DNA of 64,000 nt from Prochlorococcus sp. AG-679-M10. GTDB lineage: Bacteria > Cyanobacteriota > Cyanobacteriia > PCC-6307 > Cyanobiaceae. Made by a program: the position numbers and the translations under genes. The notes beneath the pieces are model-generated. The model was not told the origin of the DNA. It searched no databases and saw nothing but the letters and a program-made list of their open reading frames with translations. Positions 30,701 to 40,580 of the stretch are shown here, piece by piece. The stretch spans positions 1-64,000 of the forward strand of contig QCUQ01000002.1 of NCBI GenBank assembly GCA_003210655.1, given 5' to 3'. Position 1 is the first letter of the stretch, and the number at the start of each line of letters is the position of its first letter.

Positions 30701-32236
30701 CTATTTTACTTCATTCGAGGTTGATTTTTCAGATTTAGTAGAAGTTATTTCTGGTTTTAACAATGGGAAGGGTATGACATCTCTAATTGAAGGGCTATTT
30801 GTAAGTAACATAATAAGTCTGTCAATTCCAATTCCTAAACCTCCTGTGGGTGGCATACCTATTTCCAAAGCTTGTAAAAAATCTTCATCTATACAATGTG
30901 CCTCAAGATCACCTGCATCTCGTAAAGATTGCTGTAATTGCATTCTTTGCCTTTGATCAACTGGATCTATTAATTCACTGAAGGCATTAGCTAATTCGCG
31001 TCCTGCAATAAATAACTCAAATCTCTGAACCATTTCTTTATTTTCATTATGGGGTCTTGCAAGGGGAGAAATTTCAATTGGATAATCAATTACAAAAGTT
31101 GGTTCAACGAGTTGAGATTCCACCTTTTGCTCAAAAACTTCATTTAAAAGTCTGCCTAAGGTATTTATTTTAGGAGAAATCTCAATATTAATTTCCTCTA
31201 AATCCTTCATAGCTTTATTCAAATCACCATCAAAAGAGTCAAAATCAATCCCTGTGTATTCCATAACAACATTTTTCATTGATATTCTTTTCCAAGGTTT
31301 GGAAAAATCAATTACCTTTTCTTGATAATTTATAACTAAAGAGTCACAACAACTTGATACAATTTCTCTGATCAAATTTTCAGTTAAGTCCATCATATCA
31401 ATGTAATTAGAGAAGGCCTGATATATTTCAACTGAGGTAAATTCAGGATTATGCTTAGTACTTATCCCTTCATTACGAAAAATTCGTCCTAACTCATATA
31501 CTTTTTCAAACCCTCCTACCACCATTCTTTTTAGATGTAATTCCGTAGCTATTCTTAAATACAATGGTATATCTAAGGTATTATGATGCGTAATAAATGG
31601 CCTAGCTTCAGCCCCTCCGGCCTCAGATTGCAGTATTGGTGTTTCTATCTCTAGAAAATTTTTTTCATCCAGCCATCTTCTTATTAGACTGATACACTTT
31701 GCTCTTGTTTTAAATACGTTTTTTGATGAAGGATTAACTATTAAATCCAGATATCTTTGCCTATACCTTTTTTCTATATCTGTTAAACCATGCCATTTGT
31801 CAGGCAATGGCTGCAATGATTTAGACAGCATTTCCCACTTGGATACTTTTATTGAAAGTTCTCCTTTATTAGTTTTCTTTATAGTTCCATAAACACCAAT
31901 CCAGTCGCCAATATCTACAATTTCTTTGAGATCTTCAAAAGAAAGTAGTTTTGCATGAATTTCAAAATCAATAATTTTTTTTTCTAAATAAAGTTGAATT
32001 TTCCCTTCTTGGTCAGTAATAGTGAAAAAAGCAATTTTTCCCATCACTCTTTTTGCTAAAACTCTTCCCGCGAGAGAAACATCTAAGTTAAAATCTTGAC
32101 CATTATCTAAATAGCCGAATTTCTCAGTGAGAAATTTAGTGGAATGAGATATTTTAAAAGTTTCTGCGTAGGGTTCAAATCCTTTATTTACTAATGAATT
32201 AGCTTTTAATAGGCGAGCTTCTCTTATTTCAGACAA
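30701..32236 (-). CDS. lysS: Lysyl-tRNA synthetase, class II
   Basis: LysS charges tRNA-Lys. I chose a TTG start at 32236, giving [14 protein letters not shown], the usual beginning of marine picocyanobacterial LysS, 511 residues. An alternative TTG lies 12 bases upstream. The N-terminal OB-fold anticodon domain spans about 50-150 ([21 protein letters not shown]). The class II catalytic motifs are intact: motif 2 region [13 protein letters not shown] with [11 protein letters not shown] ahead, and motif 3 [12 protein letters not shown] at the end. It lies 50 bases after rpaB and may be co-transcribed with it. Confidence 0.95.
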   Translation of the reverse strand: MSEIREARLLKANSLVNKGFEPYAETFKISHSTKFLTEKFGYLDNGQDFNLDVSLAGRVLAKRVMGKIAFFTITDQEGKIQLYLEKKIIDFEIHAKLLSFEDLKEIVDIGDWIGVYGTIKKTNKGELSIKVSKWEMLSKSLQPLPDKWHGLTDIEKRYRQRYLDLIVNPSSKNVFKTRAKCISLIRRWLDEKNFLEIETPILQSEAGGAEARPFITHHNTLDIPLYLRIATELHLKRMVVGGFEKVYELGRIFRNEGISTKHNPEFTSVEIYQAFSNYIDMMDLTENLIREIVSSCCDSLVINYQEKVIDFSKPWKRISMKNVVMEYTGIDFDSFDGDLNKAMKDLEEINIEISPKINTLGRLLNEVFEQKVESQLVEPTFVIDYPIEISPLARPHNENKEMVQRFELFIAGRELANAFSELIDPVDQRQRMQLQQSLRDAGDLEAHCIDEDFLQALEIGMPPTGGLGIGIDRLIMLLTNSPSIRDVIPFPLLKPEITSTKSEKSTSNEVK

Positions 32237-32286
32237 AATTAAAATCAATATTTATGTTTTATTTAATCAAGCTATCAGAATAAGGA

Positions 32287-33033
32287 TCAACTTGCCAAAG
32301 ATGTTGCTGTTTCTCCAACTCTTTGGGAAGCATAACCTATTCCTCTAACAGTAAGTATTAACTCTGGATTTCTTGGATCTGGCTCCAACTTACCTCTTAG
32401 CCTTGCCACATAAACATCTACAACTCTCAAATCAGCTGCTCGTCTTGGAGGATATCCCCAAAGTTGCTCTAGTATTTCAGCTCTTGGCACTACCTTACCT
32501 GGCTCATCAAACAATAGTTCAAGAAGACTAAATTCTGTGTAAGTTAAACTAATTCTTTCTCCAGCTCTAGAGACTTGTCTTCTATTAGTATCAACTACTA
32601 GATTTCCAAATTTCATTACTCCTTTACCTGAAGGAACCTCTTTAGTTTCAGCAACTGTAATACTAGGACCCATACGCCTTAAGATTGTGGCTATTCTCGC
32701 TTCTAATTCCTTAGGACTAAATGGTTTTGACAGATAGTCATCAGCTCCTAAATCTAGACCTGCCACCCTTTCTGAGATAGCCTCTAAGGCAGTTAAAAAT
32801 ATTATAGGAACAACTGATTCGGCTCTGATTCTTCTACAAACTGCAAATCCATCCATTTTTGGAAGCATCACATCAAGAACTATTAAATCTGGAGATTCTC
32901 TATGAAAAGCCTCAATAGCCTCTTCTCCATTAGTAGCTTGATGTACTTGATATCCTGCTAATTGAAGCCTAGTAACTAATACTTTCAAAACAGCTGGCTC
33001 ATCATCAACAACTAAAATACTTGCTTTTGACAT
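32287..33033 (-). CDS. rpaB: OmpR-family response regulator RpaB
   Basis: RpaB is an essential cyanobacterial response regulator that controls high-light genes and photosystem I genes and interacts with sensor NblS/Hik33. The 248-residue protein has a receiver domain (residues 1-120) with the acidic pocket at Asp10/Asp11, phosphoacceptor Asp54 in LIVLDVMLPKMDG and Lys103 in LSKPFSPKELEARI. The latter segment separates RpaB from RpaA, which has a KPFEVEE-type sequence. The C-terminal winged helix is at about 145-240 (LTYTEFSLLELLF, then VDVYVARLRGKLE). The gene lies upstream of lysS and 170 bases downstream of mreD. Confidence 0.92.
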   Translation of the reverse strand: MSKASILVVDDEPAVLKVLVTRLQLAGYQVHQATNGEEAIEAFHRESPDLIVLDVMLPKMDGFAVCRRIRAESVVPIIFLTALEAISERVAGLDLGADDYLSKPFSPKELEARIATILRRMGPSITVAETKEVPSGKGVMKFGNLVVDTNRRQVSRAGERISLTYTEFSLLELLFDEPGKVVPRAEILEQLWGYPPRRAADLRVVDVYVARLRGKLEPDPRNPELILTVRGIGYASQRVGETATSLAS

Positions 33034-33203
33034 CGGGAAATTTTTTTTTCAGATATTTCAAAGCAAATATAATTTTGCAAAGAATATCTTGTAAATATAA
33101 TCTAACAATTAAAAATATAACATTATGTACTCTAAAAGATAAATTCCTTAAATTTACAAAATTATTTTATTATTGAAAAACCCATTAAATTTTTTAAAAT
33201 CTT

Positions 33204-33743
33204 TTATTTATCTATAAAGCTAATTAATTTGTCCCTTCCTTTTGATGCTTTGAAGAGTCTAAAGAGTAATGAACAAATTAATGGAGCTAATAAACCGGTA
33301 ACAAAAACTTGAGCAAAAATATTTTTAATACTAGGTAAATACAAAAAGATTGTGTGATCAAACGAATATTTGACCAAGATTTGCAAAAAATATAGCGATC
33401 CACAAAAAAAACTTGCAATAGAGCTGATTAAACCAAATCTAAAATGCCATACAAAAACATTATTTGAAATACTTAACTTTCCAAACCAAATTCCACATAA
33501 AACCAAACCAGGAATTTGCGTGAAACTACTTTCAAGATTCAATGAATCTAAAATAAGTCCTAAAAATAAACCAATTATTAAACCATCAAAAGATCCATAA
33601 ATCATAGACCAAGGCAATAACCAGAATAACGGCCAATAAGGCTGAACTCCTAAGAATTCCAACCAATTAGGATCCCAAAAATAAATTATTGGTACTAACA
33701 AAAAGGAAATTAAAGATATTTTTTTTTTTAAGTTGTTTCCCAT
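33204..33743 (-). CDS. mreD: Rod shape-determining protein MreD
   Basis: MreD is a small membrane component of the elongasome. This 179-residue protein has about five hydrophobic segments, starting near 11-26, with a LFWLLPWSMIYGSFDGLIIGLFLGLILDSL segment at about 37-66 that fits the family. Sequence conservation in MreD is low; position after mreC is the stronger evidence. Its start codon directly follows the mreC stop. A 170-base AT-rich gap with no gene seen separates it from rpaB. Confidence 0.85.
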   Translation of the reverse strand: MGNNLKKKISLISFLLVPIIYFWDPNWLEFLGVQPYWPLFWLLPWSMIYGSFDGLIIGLFLGLILDSLNLESSFTQIPGLVLCGIWFGKLSISNNVFVWHFRFGLISSIASFFCGSLYFLQILVKYSFDHTIFLYLPSIKNIFAQVFVTGLLAPLICSLLFRLFKASKGRDKLISFIDK

Positions 33744-34493
33744 TCAAATTTCAACTTTTAAGATTTGTACCCAATCAATTGCTTGAGGTTTTCCTAAAAG
33801 TAAAATATTCGCTGTTTTCTTTGCTTTAAATTCTTCATCAACAGATTGAATAATACCTATAGGAATATTGGGAGGTAATAAAGTGCTTGCTGGGGAAGAT
33901 AAAACAAAATCACCCACCTTAACATCAACATCCTTATTATAAAAAATCACTTTTGGATAATCATTTCCTGAGCCCACTAATAATCCATGGATCTGAATCC
34001 TTTCAATCCAAACCCCAACTTGACTTTCAGGAGAAGTTAATAATTTTACTGACGAAGTAAATAAAGAAGTATTATCTACTCTTCCTAATAAGCCTCCTGG
34101 ACCCACAACAAAACTCCCAATTTCTACTCCGTCTTTTGCACCTTTATTTAAGATAATTTGCCTCCAAAAACTCCCGTTTTTTCTTGAAATTACACTCGCA
34201 GCAATACTTTCAGAGTCAGACAATCTTTGTAGTGACAAAATTTCACGTAATCTTCTATTATCTTTTTCTAACTGTTTTAAACTGATCAAGAACTCTTGTT
34301 CAACACTTTTAGTTAAAACTTCCCTTTGAAATTGTCCTGGCCAAAAAGGTTTTGAAATTAAAAAATAAAAATCTTTATATAAAGATCCTTTTGATATTCT
34401 CACAAAAAATAAGAACGATAAAAATACAAATAAACCCCAATTATTCTTTTTATTCCACCAACGGTTAGTTGATATTCGTCGAATATCTACCAT
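33744..34493 (-). CDS. mreC: Rod shape-determining protein MreC
   Basis: MreC links cytosolic MreB to the periplasmic cell-wall enzymes. The 249-residue protein has one N-terminal membrane segment (residues about 20-33, LFVFLSFLFFVRIS) and a coiled coil near 65-90 (FLISLKQLEKDNRRLREILSL). A periplasmic beta-rich domain follows (AASVISRKNGSFWRQIILNK and VGPGGLLGRVDNTS). It starts four bases after mreB and abuts mreD, forming the classic mreBCD operon. Confidence 0.92.
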   Translation of the reverse strand: MVDIRRISTNRWWNKKNNWGLFVFLSFLFFVRISKGSLYKDFYFLISKPFWPGQFQREVLTKSVEQEFLISLKQLEKDNRRLREILSLQRLSDSESIAASVISRKNGSFWRQIILNKGAKDGVEIGSFVVGPGGLLGRVDNTSLFTSSVKLLTSPESQVGVWIERIQIHGLLVGSGNDYPKVIFYNKDVDVKVGDFVLSSPASTLLPPNIPIGIIQSVDEEFKAKKTANILLLGKPQAIDWVQILKVEI

Positions 34494-34497
34494 TCAA

Positions 34498-35550
34498 TTA
34501 ATCTCTAATCGCATTCCTTATAAAATCAGGAGTATCAACAACTCTCCTGAGTTTTTTGAAATCATCTAATACCACTCCACAACCATTGACTACGCATAGT
34601 AATGGATTCTCTGCAATGTGCGTAAAAATTCCAGTTTCATGGCTAAGTAAATCACTTATACCTCTTACAAGCGCTCCACCTCCAGCGAGCATAATGCCTC
34701 TATCAACTATATCTGCCGCTAATTCAGGAGGAGTACGCTCCAAGGTTCTTTTTACAGCCTCAACAATTTTGCTAAGAGGATCGGCCATAGCCTCTCTAAT
34801 TTCTCCAGCGGTTAAAGCAATAGATCTTGGTAAGCCAGATGAAAGGTGTAAGCCTCTAACTTCAATAGACGTAGTATCAAATTCATCATCTGGAAATGCT
34901 GATCCAATTTTTATCTTAATATCTTCTGCAGTTCTCTCACCGACAACAAGATTATGTACTTTTTTAAGATAAATTACTATCGATTCATTAAGTTCATCAC
35001 CCGCTATTCTTACAGATTCACTTAAGACTGTCCCCCCCAGACTTAGAACTGCTACTTCAGTAGTTCCGCCCCCAATATCAACGATCATAGTTCCGATTGG
35101 TTCAGTTACTGGCAATGAAGCTCCTATTGCTGCAGCTACAGGTTCATCAATCAAATGAACCTCTCTAGCTCCAGCCAATCCAGCTTCTCTAACGGCTCTT
35201 CGTTCAACACTAGTAACCCCACTCGGAATGCCTATAACTATTCTTGGAGCTAAAATCCCCCTTCCTTCATTACATTTTTGAATAAAAGTTTTTATCATTT
35301 GTTCTGCAGCATCAAAATCTGCAATAACCCCATCTCTTAAAGGTCTAACAGCTCTTATATTTCCTGGGGTTCTTCCAAGCATTAATTTTGCTTCTTCACC
35401 TACTGCTAAAGGAACTCCCTCTTCAAGATCCATTGCTACTACAGAAGGTTCTTGTAAAACGACACCTTTACCTGATACATGAATAAGAGTATTAGCAGTA
35501 CCCAAATCAATACCAATATCCCTAGAAAATTTAAATCTGTTAAAAATCAC
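34498..35550 (-). CDS. mreB: Rod shape-determining protein MreB (bacterial actin)
   Basis: MreB is the actin-like filament that guides lateral wall growth. The 350-residue protein has the phosphate-1 motif [10 protein letters not shown] at residues 13-22, phosphate-2 [16 protein letters not shown], the connecting region [14 protein letters not shown], and the adenosine motif [10 protein letters not shown] near the C-terminus. It is the first gene of mreBCD. The upstream 134 bases, shared with the divergent ssb, should hold its promoter. Codon use is a little more GC-rich than its neighbours, as expected for a conserved, well-expressed gene. Confidence 0.97.
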   Translation of the reverse strand: MIFNRFKFSRDIGIDLGTANTLIHVSGKGVVLQEPSVVAMDLEEGVPLAVGEEAKLMLGRTPGNIRAVRPLRDGVIADFDAAEQMIKTFIQKCNEGRGILAPRIVIGIPSGVTSVERRAVREAGLAGAREVHLIDEPVAAAIGASLPVTEPIGTMIVDIGGGTTEVAVLSLGGTVLSESVRIAGDELNESIVIYLKKVHNLVVGERTAEDIKIKIGSAFPDDEFDTTSIEVRGLHLSSGLPRSIALTAGEIREAMADPLSKIVEAVKRTLERTPPELAADIVDRGIMLAGGGALVRGISDLLSHETGIFTHIAENPLLCVVNGCGVVLDDFKKLRRVVDTPDFIRNAIRD

Positions 35551-35684
35551 GATAAGAAATCTATTAAATAAATAATATATCTATTTTCTCAATACCTCTC
35601 AAAAATCTTTTATTTAGTTATGAATAGCTTGCAAAACTTTAAGCAGAAACAAAAAAAATGAGTAATATAAAAAAAAACTAATTT

Positions 35685-36056
35685 ATGGAAATTAACACTA
35701 TTAATTTGGTTGGTAGAGCTGGAAGAGAACCTGATGTGAGATACTTCGAATCTGGAAGTACAGTTGCCAACTTCACTCTTGCAGTAAACAGAATAAGTAG
35801 AAGTGATGAACCTGATTGGTTTAATTTAGAAATATGGGGCAAACAAGCACAAATAGCTGCTGACTATGTCAAAAAAGGTTCTTTAGTTGGTATCACAGGA
35901 AGCTTAAAAATTGATAGTTGGAAAGATAAGAATACAGGTGAAGATAGATTTAAACCAGTCGTTAGAGTAGATCGATTAAATTTATTAAGCTCTAAAAAAG
36001 AAACAGATAATAGTAATTTTTCAAATAATAATAACTCTGGAGATATTCCTTTTTAA
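35685..36056 (+). CDS. ssb: Single-stranded DNA-binding protein
   Basis: SSB coats single-stranded DNA in replication and repair. The 123-residue protein starts MEINTINLVGRAGREPDVRY and continues with FTLAVNRISRSDEPDWFNLE and GSLVGITGSLKIDSW, all typical of the OB fold. The acidic tail reads NNNNSGDIPF, ending Asp-Ile-Pro-Phe as in the usual protein-interaction tip. It is divergent from mreB. Its 3' end overlaps the convergent DedA gene by four bases. Confidence 0.94.
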   Translation: MEINTINLVGRAGREPDVRYFESGSTVANFTLAVNRISRSDEPDWFNLEIWGKQAQIAADYVKKGSLVGITGSLKIDSWKDKNTGEDRFKPVVRVDRLNLLSSKKETDNSNFSNNNNSGDIPF

Positions 36057-36712
36057 GAAATATATTTTTTATAAAGTCTTAAAAAAAACTTTATTAAAAA
36101 ATAAACGAATATTAGAATTAGTATAGGTTTTACAATATATTTAATTTGGTCTAGATATGTTTCAATAATTCGATAATTTTCACCAAATACAAAACCTGCA
36201 TAAGTCAATAATGTAACCCATATTAAACTTCCTAAACTAGTCCAAATTAAAAATTTTCTAAGTGACATAAGTTCCATTCCAGCAGGGACTGAAATTAATG
36301 TTCTTATGCCAGGCACTAATCTACCCCAAAAAACTAATGAAACCCCATATTTATCAAACCATCTCTTGCTTTTAATAAGATCATTAGAGGTTATTCCTAT
36401 ATATTTGCCCCTTTTGTCTAAAAAGTTTGAAAGTCTCTTTTCATTTACTAATTTCCCTAAATAATACCAAGGCATAGAGCCAGCTATCGTTCCAAATAAG
36501 CCCCAAAAAACCAAAATATAAAAATTTAATTTCTGTTGGTAAACAAAAAAGCCACCTAAAGGCATTATTATTTCTGAAGGAATTGGTGGGATGATATTCT
36601 CGAGGAACATCGCCAAACATATTGTTAGGTAAGCAATTGTTGAGTTTGTTTCAACAGCTTTGCTTATATATTCAGGAATAGAAGTGAGTAAATTAATAAA
36701 AATTAAACTCAA
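36053..36712 (-). CDS. DedA family membrane protein
   Basis: A 219-residue polytopic protein of the DedA/SNARE-associated family; recent work links members to flipping of lipid carriers. It has FLENIIPPIPSEIIMPLGGFF near 37-57, where the family has ENxxPxxPxE. WGLFGTIAGSMPWYYLGKLV and the signature VFWGRLVPGIRTLISVPAGM follow. Four to five membrane spans are apparent. It begins two bases after ahcY, so they are likely co-transcribed; a functional link is not evident. Confidence 0.9.
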   Translation of the reverse strand: MSLIFINLLTSIPEYISKAVETNSTIAYLTICLAMFLENIIPPIPSEIIMPLGGFFVYQQKLNFYILVFWGLFGTIAGSMPWYYLGKLVNEKRLSNFLDKRGKYIGITSNDLIKSKRWFDKYGVSLVFWGRLVPGIRTLISVPAGMELMSLRKFLIWTSLGSLIWVTLLTYAGFVFGENYRIIETYLDQIKYIVKPILILIFVYFLIKFFLRLYKKYIS

Positions 36713-36714
36713 AT

Positions 36715-38133
36715 TTAATATCTATATAGTTCTGGTTTATAAGGTCCTTCAACAGAGACATTAATATAGTCAGCTTGATCCTTAGTTAGTTTTGTTAACT
36801 TAGCCCCAATTTTATCCAAGTGTAATCTGGCCACCATTTCATCTAAATGTTTTGGTAAAACATAGACCTCTTTAGAGTATTCATCTGACTTATTGAAAAG
36901 TTCAATTTGAGCTAATACTTGATTAGTAAAAGAATTACTCATAACGAAACTTGGATGACCTGTTGCACAACCCAAATTAACAAGTCTCCCTTCTGCTAAA
37001 AGAATAATTTTATTCCCACTTGGCAAAGTAATATGATCGACTTGAGGCTTAATATTTTCCCATGGGTAGTCTTTCAATGAAGCAACATCAATCTCATTAT
37101 CAAAATGTCCAATGTTACAAACTATCGCCTCGTCCTTCATTTTGATAAGGTTATCATTTGTTATAACTTGATAATTACCAGTTGCAGTAACAAATATATC
37201 TATATCTTCAACTACATCATTTAGTGTGACAACACTAAATCCCTCCATAGCTGCTTGAAGAGCGCATATGGGATCAACTTCAGCAACTTTAACTATTGCT
37301 CCAAGTCCTCTTAATGATTGAGCAGACCCTTTACCAACATCCCCAAATCCTATAACTAATGCAACCTTTCCTGCAATCATTACATCAGTCGCGCGCTTGA
37401 TGCTATCAACTAGAGATTCTCTACAACCGTATAGATTATCAAATTTACTCTTAGTAACTGAATCATTTACGTTGATAGCAGGAAATGGTAGTGCGTTTTG
37501 TTTTTGCAATTGATAAAGTCGTGCAACACCTGTAGTAGTTTCCTCAGTAACGCCAATAATATTTCCTTTAATACGAGAGTAGAAACTGCTATCTTCTTGC
37601 AATTTAGACTTAATTGATTTAAATAAAGCTATTTCCTCTTCGTTACTAGGATTATTTAAAACTGACAAATCTTTTTCTGCCTTACTACCAAGTATCAATA
37701 AACCTGTGGCATCTCCCCCATCATCAAGGATCATATTTGGAGAGTCTGAACCCCAATCTAAAATGTAGTGAGTATATTGCCAATACTCATCCAGAGTCTC
37801 ACCTTTTTTTGCATAGACAGAAATCTCTTGTTCTGCAATAGCAGCCGCCGCATGATCCTGGGTTGAAAAAATATTGCATGAGGCCCATTTAACTTGCGCA
37901 CCAAGATCAACAAGAGTTTCAATTAAAACAGCTGTTTGAATAGTCATATGCAAACTGCCTGCTATTTTTGCACCTTTAAGAGGCTTATCGGAATTATGCT
38001 TCTTTCTTAATGCCATTAATCCAGGCATTTCAGTTTCAGCAATTTTAATTTCTTTACGCCCGAAATCTGATAAAGAGATATCTGTAATTACATAATTTGG
38101 TATTGATGTTTTAATCGAGTTTGCAATAACCAT
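36715..38133 (-). CDS. ahcY: S-adenosylhomocysteine hydrolase
   Basis: AhcY splits S-adenosylhomocysteine to homocysteine and adenosine, relieving product inhibition of methyltransferases. The 472-residue length includes the extra insertion found in many bacterial and plant forms. Visible are [20 protein letters not shown], the NAD-binding [17 protein letters not shown] and [27 protein letters not shown] and the C-terminal KPELYRY ending are also intact. It is divergent from tsaE across 50 bases. Confidence 0.97.
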   Translation of the reverse strand: MVIANSIKTSIPNYVITDISLSDFGRKEIKIAETEMPGLMALRKKHNSDKPLKGAKIAGSLHMTIQTAVLIETLVDLGAQVKWASCNIFSTQDHAAAAIAEQEISVYAKKGETLDEYWQYTHYILDWGSDSPNMILDDGGDATGLLILGSKAEKDLSVLNNPSNEEEIALFKSIKSKLQEDSSFYSRIKGNIIGVTEETTTGVARLYQLQKQNALPFPAINVNDSVTKSKFDNLYGCRESLVDSIKRATDVMIAGKVALVIGFGDVGKGSAQSLRGLGAIVKVAEVDPICALQAAMEGFSVVTLNDVVEDIDIFVTATGNYQVITNDNLIKMKDEAIVCNIGHFDNEIDVASLKDYPWENIKPQVDHITLPSGNKIILLAEGRLVNLGCATGHPSFVMSNSFTNQVLAQIELFNKSDEYSKEVYVLPKHLDEMVARLHLDKIGAKLTKLTKDQADYINVSVEGPYKPELYRY

Positions 38134-38183
38134 TTCTAAAAAAAAACTTATAATTTAACTATAAATGATTTCTATATAATTTT

Positions 38184-38621
38184 GTGTTTGTTGAGAATTT
38201 AAAAGAGACAATTCAATTAGGAAGGAAATTTGCTGAAGGGTTAAATCCAAAATCAATTATCTTACTACAAGGCCCTATTGGAGCGGGGAAAACTTCATTC
38301 GTTCAAGGAATTGCAATAGGTCTTTCTATATCAGAGGATATTACAAGCCCAACATTTGCTTTATCGCATCATTACAATTCCGGAACAATTCCACTTATTC
38401 ACATGGATTTATACAGGCTAGAAAATAGTTTAATGGCAAAAGAATTTTTTATTTCTGAAGAAGAAGAGGCTTTACAAAATGAAGCTATAATGATTATTGA
38501 ATGGCCGGAATTAATAAAGCCAGTTTTGAATAATTTCTGGAAAATAGAAATAAGTTACGCTACAAATTTTGGTAGGAATTACAAAATCTGGGACCCAACA
38601 AACTCATTAACCTTTGAATAA
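38184..38621 (+). CDS. tsaE: tRNA threonylcarbamoyladenosine biosynthesis ATPase TsaE
   Basis: TsaE is the small ATPase that works with TsaB and TsaD to make t6A at position 37 of tRNAs reading ANN codons. The 145-residue protein has P-loop GPIGAGKT at residues 30-37, TSPTFALSHHY and a Walker B-like IEWPELI. Translation most likely starts at the GTG at 38184 (MFVENLKET). Its last 43 bases overlap the 3' end of the convergent sugar kinase gene, a longer overlap than elsewhere in the window. Confidence 0.9.
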   Translation: MFVENLKETIQLGRKFAEGLNPKSIILLQGPIGAGKTSFVQGIAIGLSISEDITSPTFALSHHYNSGTIPLIHMDLYRLENSLMAKEFFISEEEEALQNEAIMIIEWPELIKPVLNNFWKIEISYATNFGRNYKIWDPTNSLTFE

Positions 38622-39583
38622 TCTGGTTGTTGTTCGATCGCTCCTTCACCAAGACAAGTCAGTAACCCACAAACACTTGCGAACCTTACACAATTTTGTA
38701 TTTCTGATTCATTCGAAGGATAATCAAACGAAAGTAATTGTGAAATTAATCCAGCTAAAAAAGCATCACCTGCACCAGTTGTATCAATAATTTTTGGCGA
38801 ATTTAATACTTCAGTAATGCCCTGTACTCCATTTATAAACCACAAAATGGCATTTGCTCCATCTGTAATTATTACATCAGGATGGTTTAACAATTTTTCA
38901 GATATTTCCAAAGGATTTTCATTCTCAAAAAATAAAATTGCTTCCTCTTTGGCCAACTTTAAAATATGTGCTTTATTCAATAAATTCCTAATTAAATCAA
39001 ATCTCTCCTTTTTACTAGTTTCTAATGAAGAAGTAGCAAAATCCCAAAAAACCTCTCTCCAGTTCAAGTCAATTATTATTTTTACATCAAATTTATTAGC
39101 TAAACTCAATAGAAAGTAAATAGAATCTAATGACATTCCAGACGATAATATAATCGTTCCACAAACAAAATATTTTGTTTTTGAAAAGAGTTTTTCTAAA
39201 CTTTTCATATCTTTTTTAATTTCATGCCTATCAAGAGCTTCATCAGCGAAAACTGTATTTGAGCTTGTATCAAAACCTGAAAAATAACGATCTCCAGAAT
39301 TATTTCTATTTACTTTAACGATTCGAGTAGGAAGACAATCATCCAATTGCAAAAAATCTATATTTACCTCTAATTCTTTAAATTGTTTAATAAATTTCTT
39401 ACCAAATTCATCACTTCCCAAACGTCCAATAAATACTGAATCTATTTGCAATTTTCTTAATGCACAAGCTACATTAGCAGGAGCTCCTCCCAAGAAATCG
39501 GTAAATTCTTGATTTGATTTATTCTTGATTCTATCTATTAAAGCCTCTCCAATACAAACAACTTTTGTTTTTTTCATATTCAA
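38579..39583 (-). CDS. PfkB family carbohydrate kinase
   Basis: A ribokinase-like sugar kinase of 334 residues. The N-terminal FLGGAPANVACALRKL and the second PfkB signature DTTGAGDAFLAGLI (catalytic Asp in GAGD) are both intact. An internal GRLGSDEFGKKFI also fits. The nearest functional group by motif is fructokinase-like, but ribose or other sugars cannot be excluded. It is convergent with tsaE and divergent from the alpha/beta hydrolase across about 80 bases, including a 13-T run at 39622-39634. Confidence 0.9.
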   Translation of the reverse strand: MNMKKTKVVCIGEALIDRIKNKSNQEFTDFLGGAPANVACALRKLQIDSVFIGRLGSDEFGKKFIKQFKELEVNIDFLQLDDCLPTRIVKVNRNNSGDRYFSGFDTSSNTVFADEALDRHEIKKDMKSLEKLFSKTKYFVCGTIILSSGMSLDSIYFLLSLANKFDVKIIIDLNWREVFWDFATSSLETSKKERFDLIRNLLNKAHILKLAKEEAILFFENENPLEISEKLLNHPDVIITDGANAILWFINGVQGITEVLNSPKIIDTTGAGDAFLAGLISQLLSFDYPSNESEIQNCVRFASVCGLLTCLGEGAIEQQPDYSKVNEFVGSQIL

Positions 39584-39665
39584 ATAATCTATTTAAATAA
39601 AGAATAATTAATCAAAAACGGTTTTTTTTTTTTTGAATTAAAGTTTAATTAATATTTTTCTTTTA

Positions 39666-40580
39666 ATGCATTTTATAAATTCAAAAAATTGGAAATGGAG
39701 AGACTGGGATATATCGTGGTCTTCATCAAAACAATCTTCTAAAAATATAGATTTAAATATTTTATTAATTCATGGTTTTGGAGCATCAAAACGACATTGG
39801 AGACATAATCAAGATTTTCTCGGAAATAGTTATAATTGCTATTCAATCGATCTACTAGGCTTTGGAGAAAGTAGTCAGCCTAGGGCTTTATTAGATTATG
39901 AATCTTATAAAGAAAATCACGTTAAATATTCCTTTGACTTATGGGGGAGTCAGATCGCTAGTTTTTGTAATGAGGTAATTAATGCCCCTGTTTATCTAGT
40001 AGGCAATTCAATCGGTGGTGTTGTGTCTTTAAAAGCTGCTGAAATTCTCAAAGAAAATTGTAATGGCCTTGTTTTAATTGATTGCGCCCAAAGAACAATG
40101 GATGATAAGAGACTTAAAAGAAGCAATGTAATAATGAACTTATTGCGTCCAGTAATAAAAACATTAGTAAGTAAAAGAATTATTAGCAACACCCTTTTTG
40201 AGAGAGCTGCCAATCCAACAGTTATTAAACAAATCCTTAAAAAGGCATATCCCTCAGGTAAAAATATTGATGAAGAATTAATAGAAATTTTATATCATCC
40301 TTCTCAAAGAAAAAATTCAAAAGAGGCTTTTCGTGGTTTTATTAATCTATTTGATGATTATCTTGCAACAGACCTTTTTGATAAGGTTAATGCTCCAATT
40401 CAGTTGATCTGGGGAGAAAAAGATCCCTGGGAATCTGTGGTCGAAGCAAAATTTTGGAAAGATAACTATAAAAATATAAAAAGACTTGATATTATCAAAG
40501 AAGCTGGACATTGTCCTCATGATGAAAATCCTGAGGAGACTAATAATTTAATTTATCAATTTATTCAAGATACGAAATAA
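39666..40580 (+). CDS. Alpha/beta hydrolase fold protein
   Basis: A 304-residue cytosolic hydrolase, related to the gene at 11210-12115. Both share HGFGAS...HWR, GNS(L/I)GG with the nucleophile Ser, and a GHCPHDE C-terminal His motif. Here they read LIHGFGASKRHWRHN, VGNSIGG, LIWGEKDPWE and EAGHCPHDENPEE. The substrate is unknown. It is transcribed alone, and its last 16 bases overlap the 3' end of the convergent sigma-factor gene. Confidence 0.9.
   Translation: MHFINSKNWKWRDWDISWSSSKQSSKNIDLNILLIHGFGASKRHWRHNQDFLGNSYNCYSIDLLGFGESSQPRALLDYESYKENHVKYSFDLWGSQIASFCNEVINAPVYLVGNSIGGVVSLKAAEILKENCNGLVLIDCAQRTMDDKRLKRSNVIMNLLRPVIKTLVSKRIISNTLFERAANPTVIKQILKKAYPSGKNIDEELIEILYHPSQRKNSKEAFRGFINLFDDYLATDLFDKVNAPIQLIWGEKDPWESVVEAKFWKDNYKNIKRLDIIKEAGHCPHDENPEETNNLIYQFIQDTK

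Noticed and set aside
32160-32200. GGGTTCAAATCC resembling a tRNA T arm
   Set aside because: It lies within the conserved N-terminal coding part of lysS, and no other tRNA arms are present.
34556-34972. 138-codon plus-strand frame opposite mreB
   Set aside because: mreB is certain on the other strand. The frame has Ser/Pro-rich complement composition and no motifs.
39622-39634. Run of 13 T between the sugar kinase and the alpha/beta hydrolase
   Set aside because: No stem precedes it, and the genes diverge from this gap, so a terminator is not expected. It is probably a chance homopolymer in AT-rich DNA.
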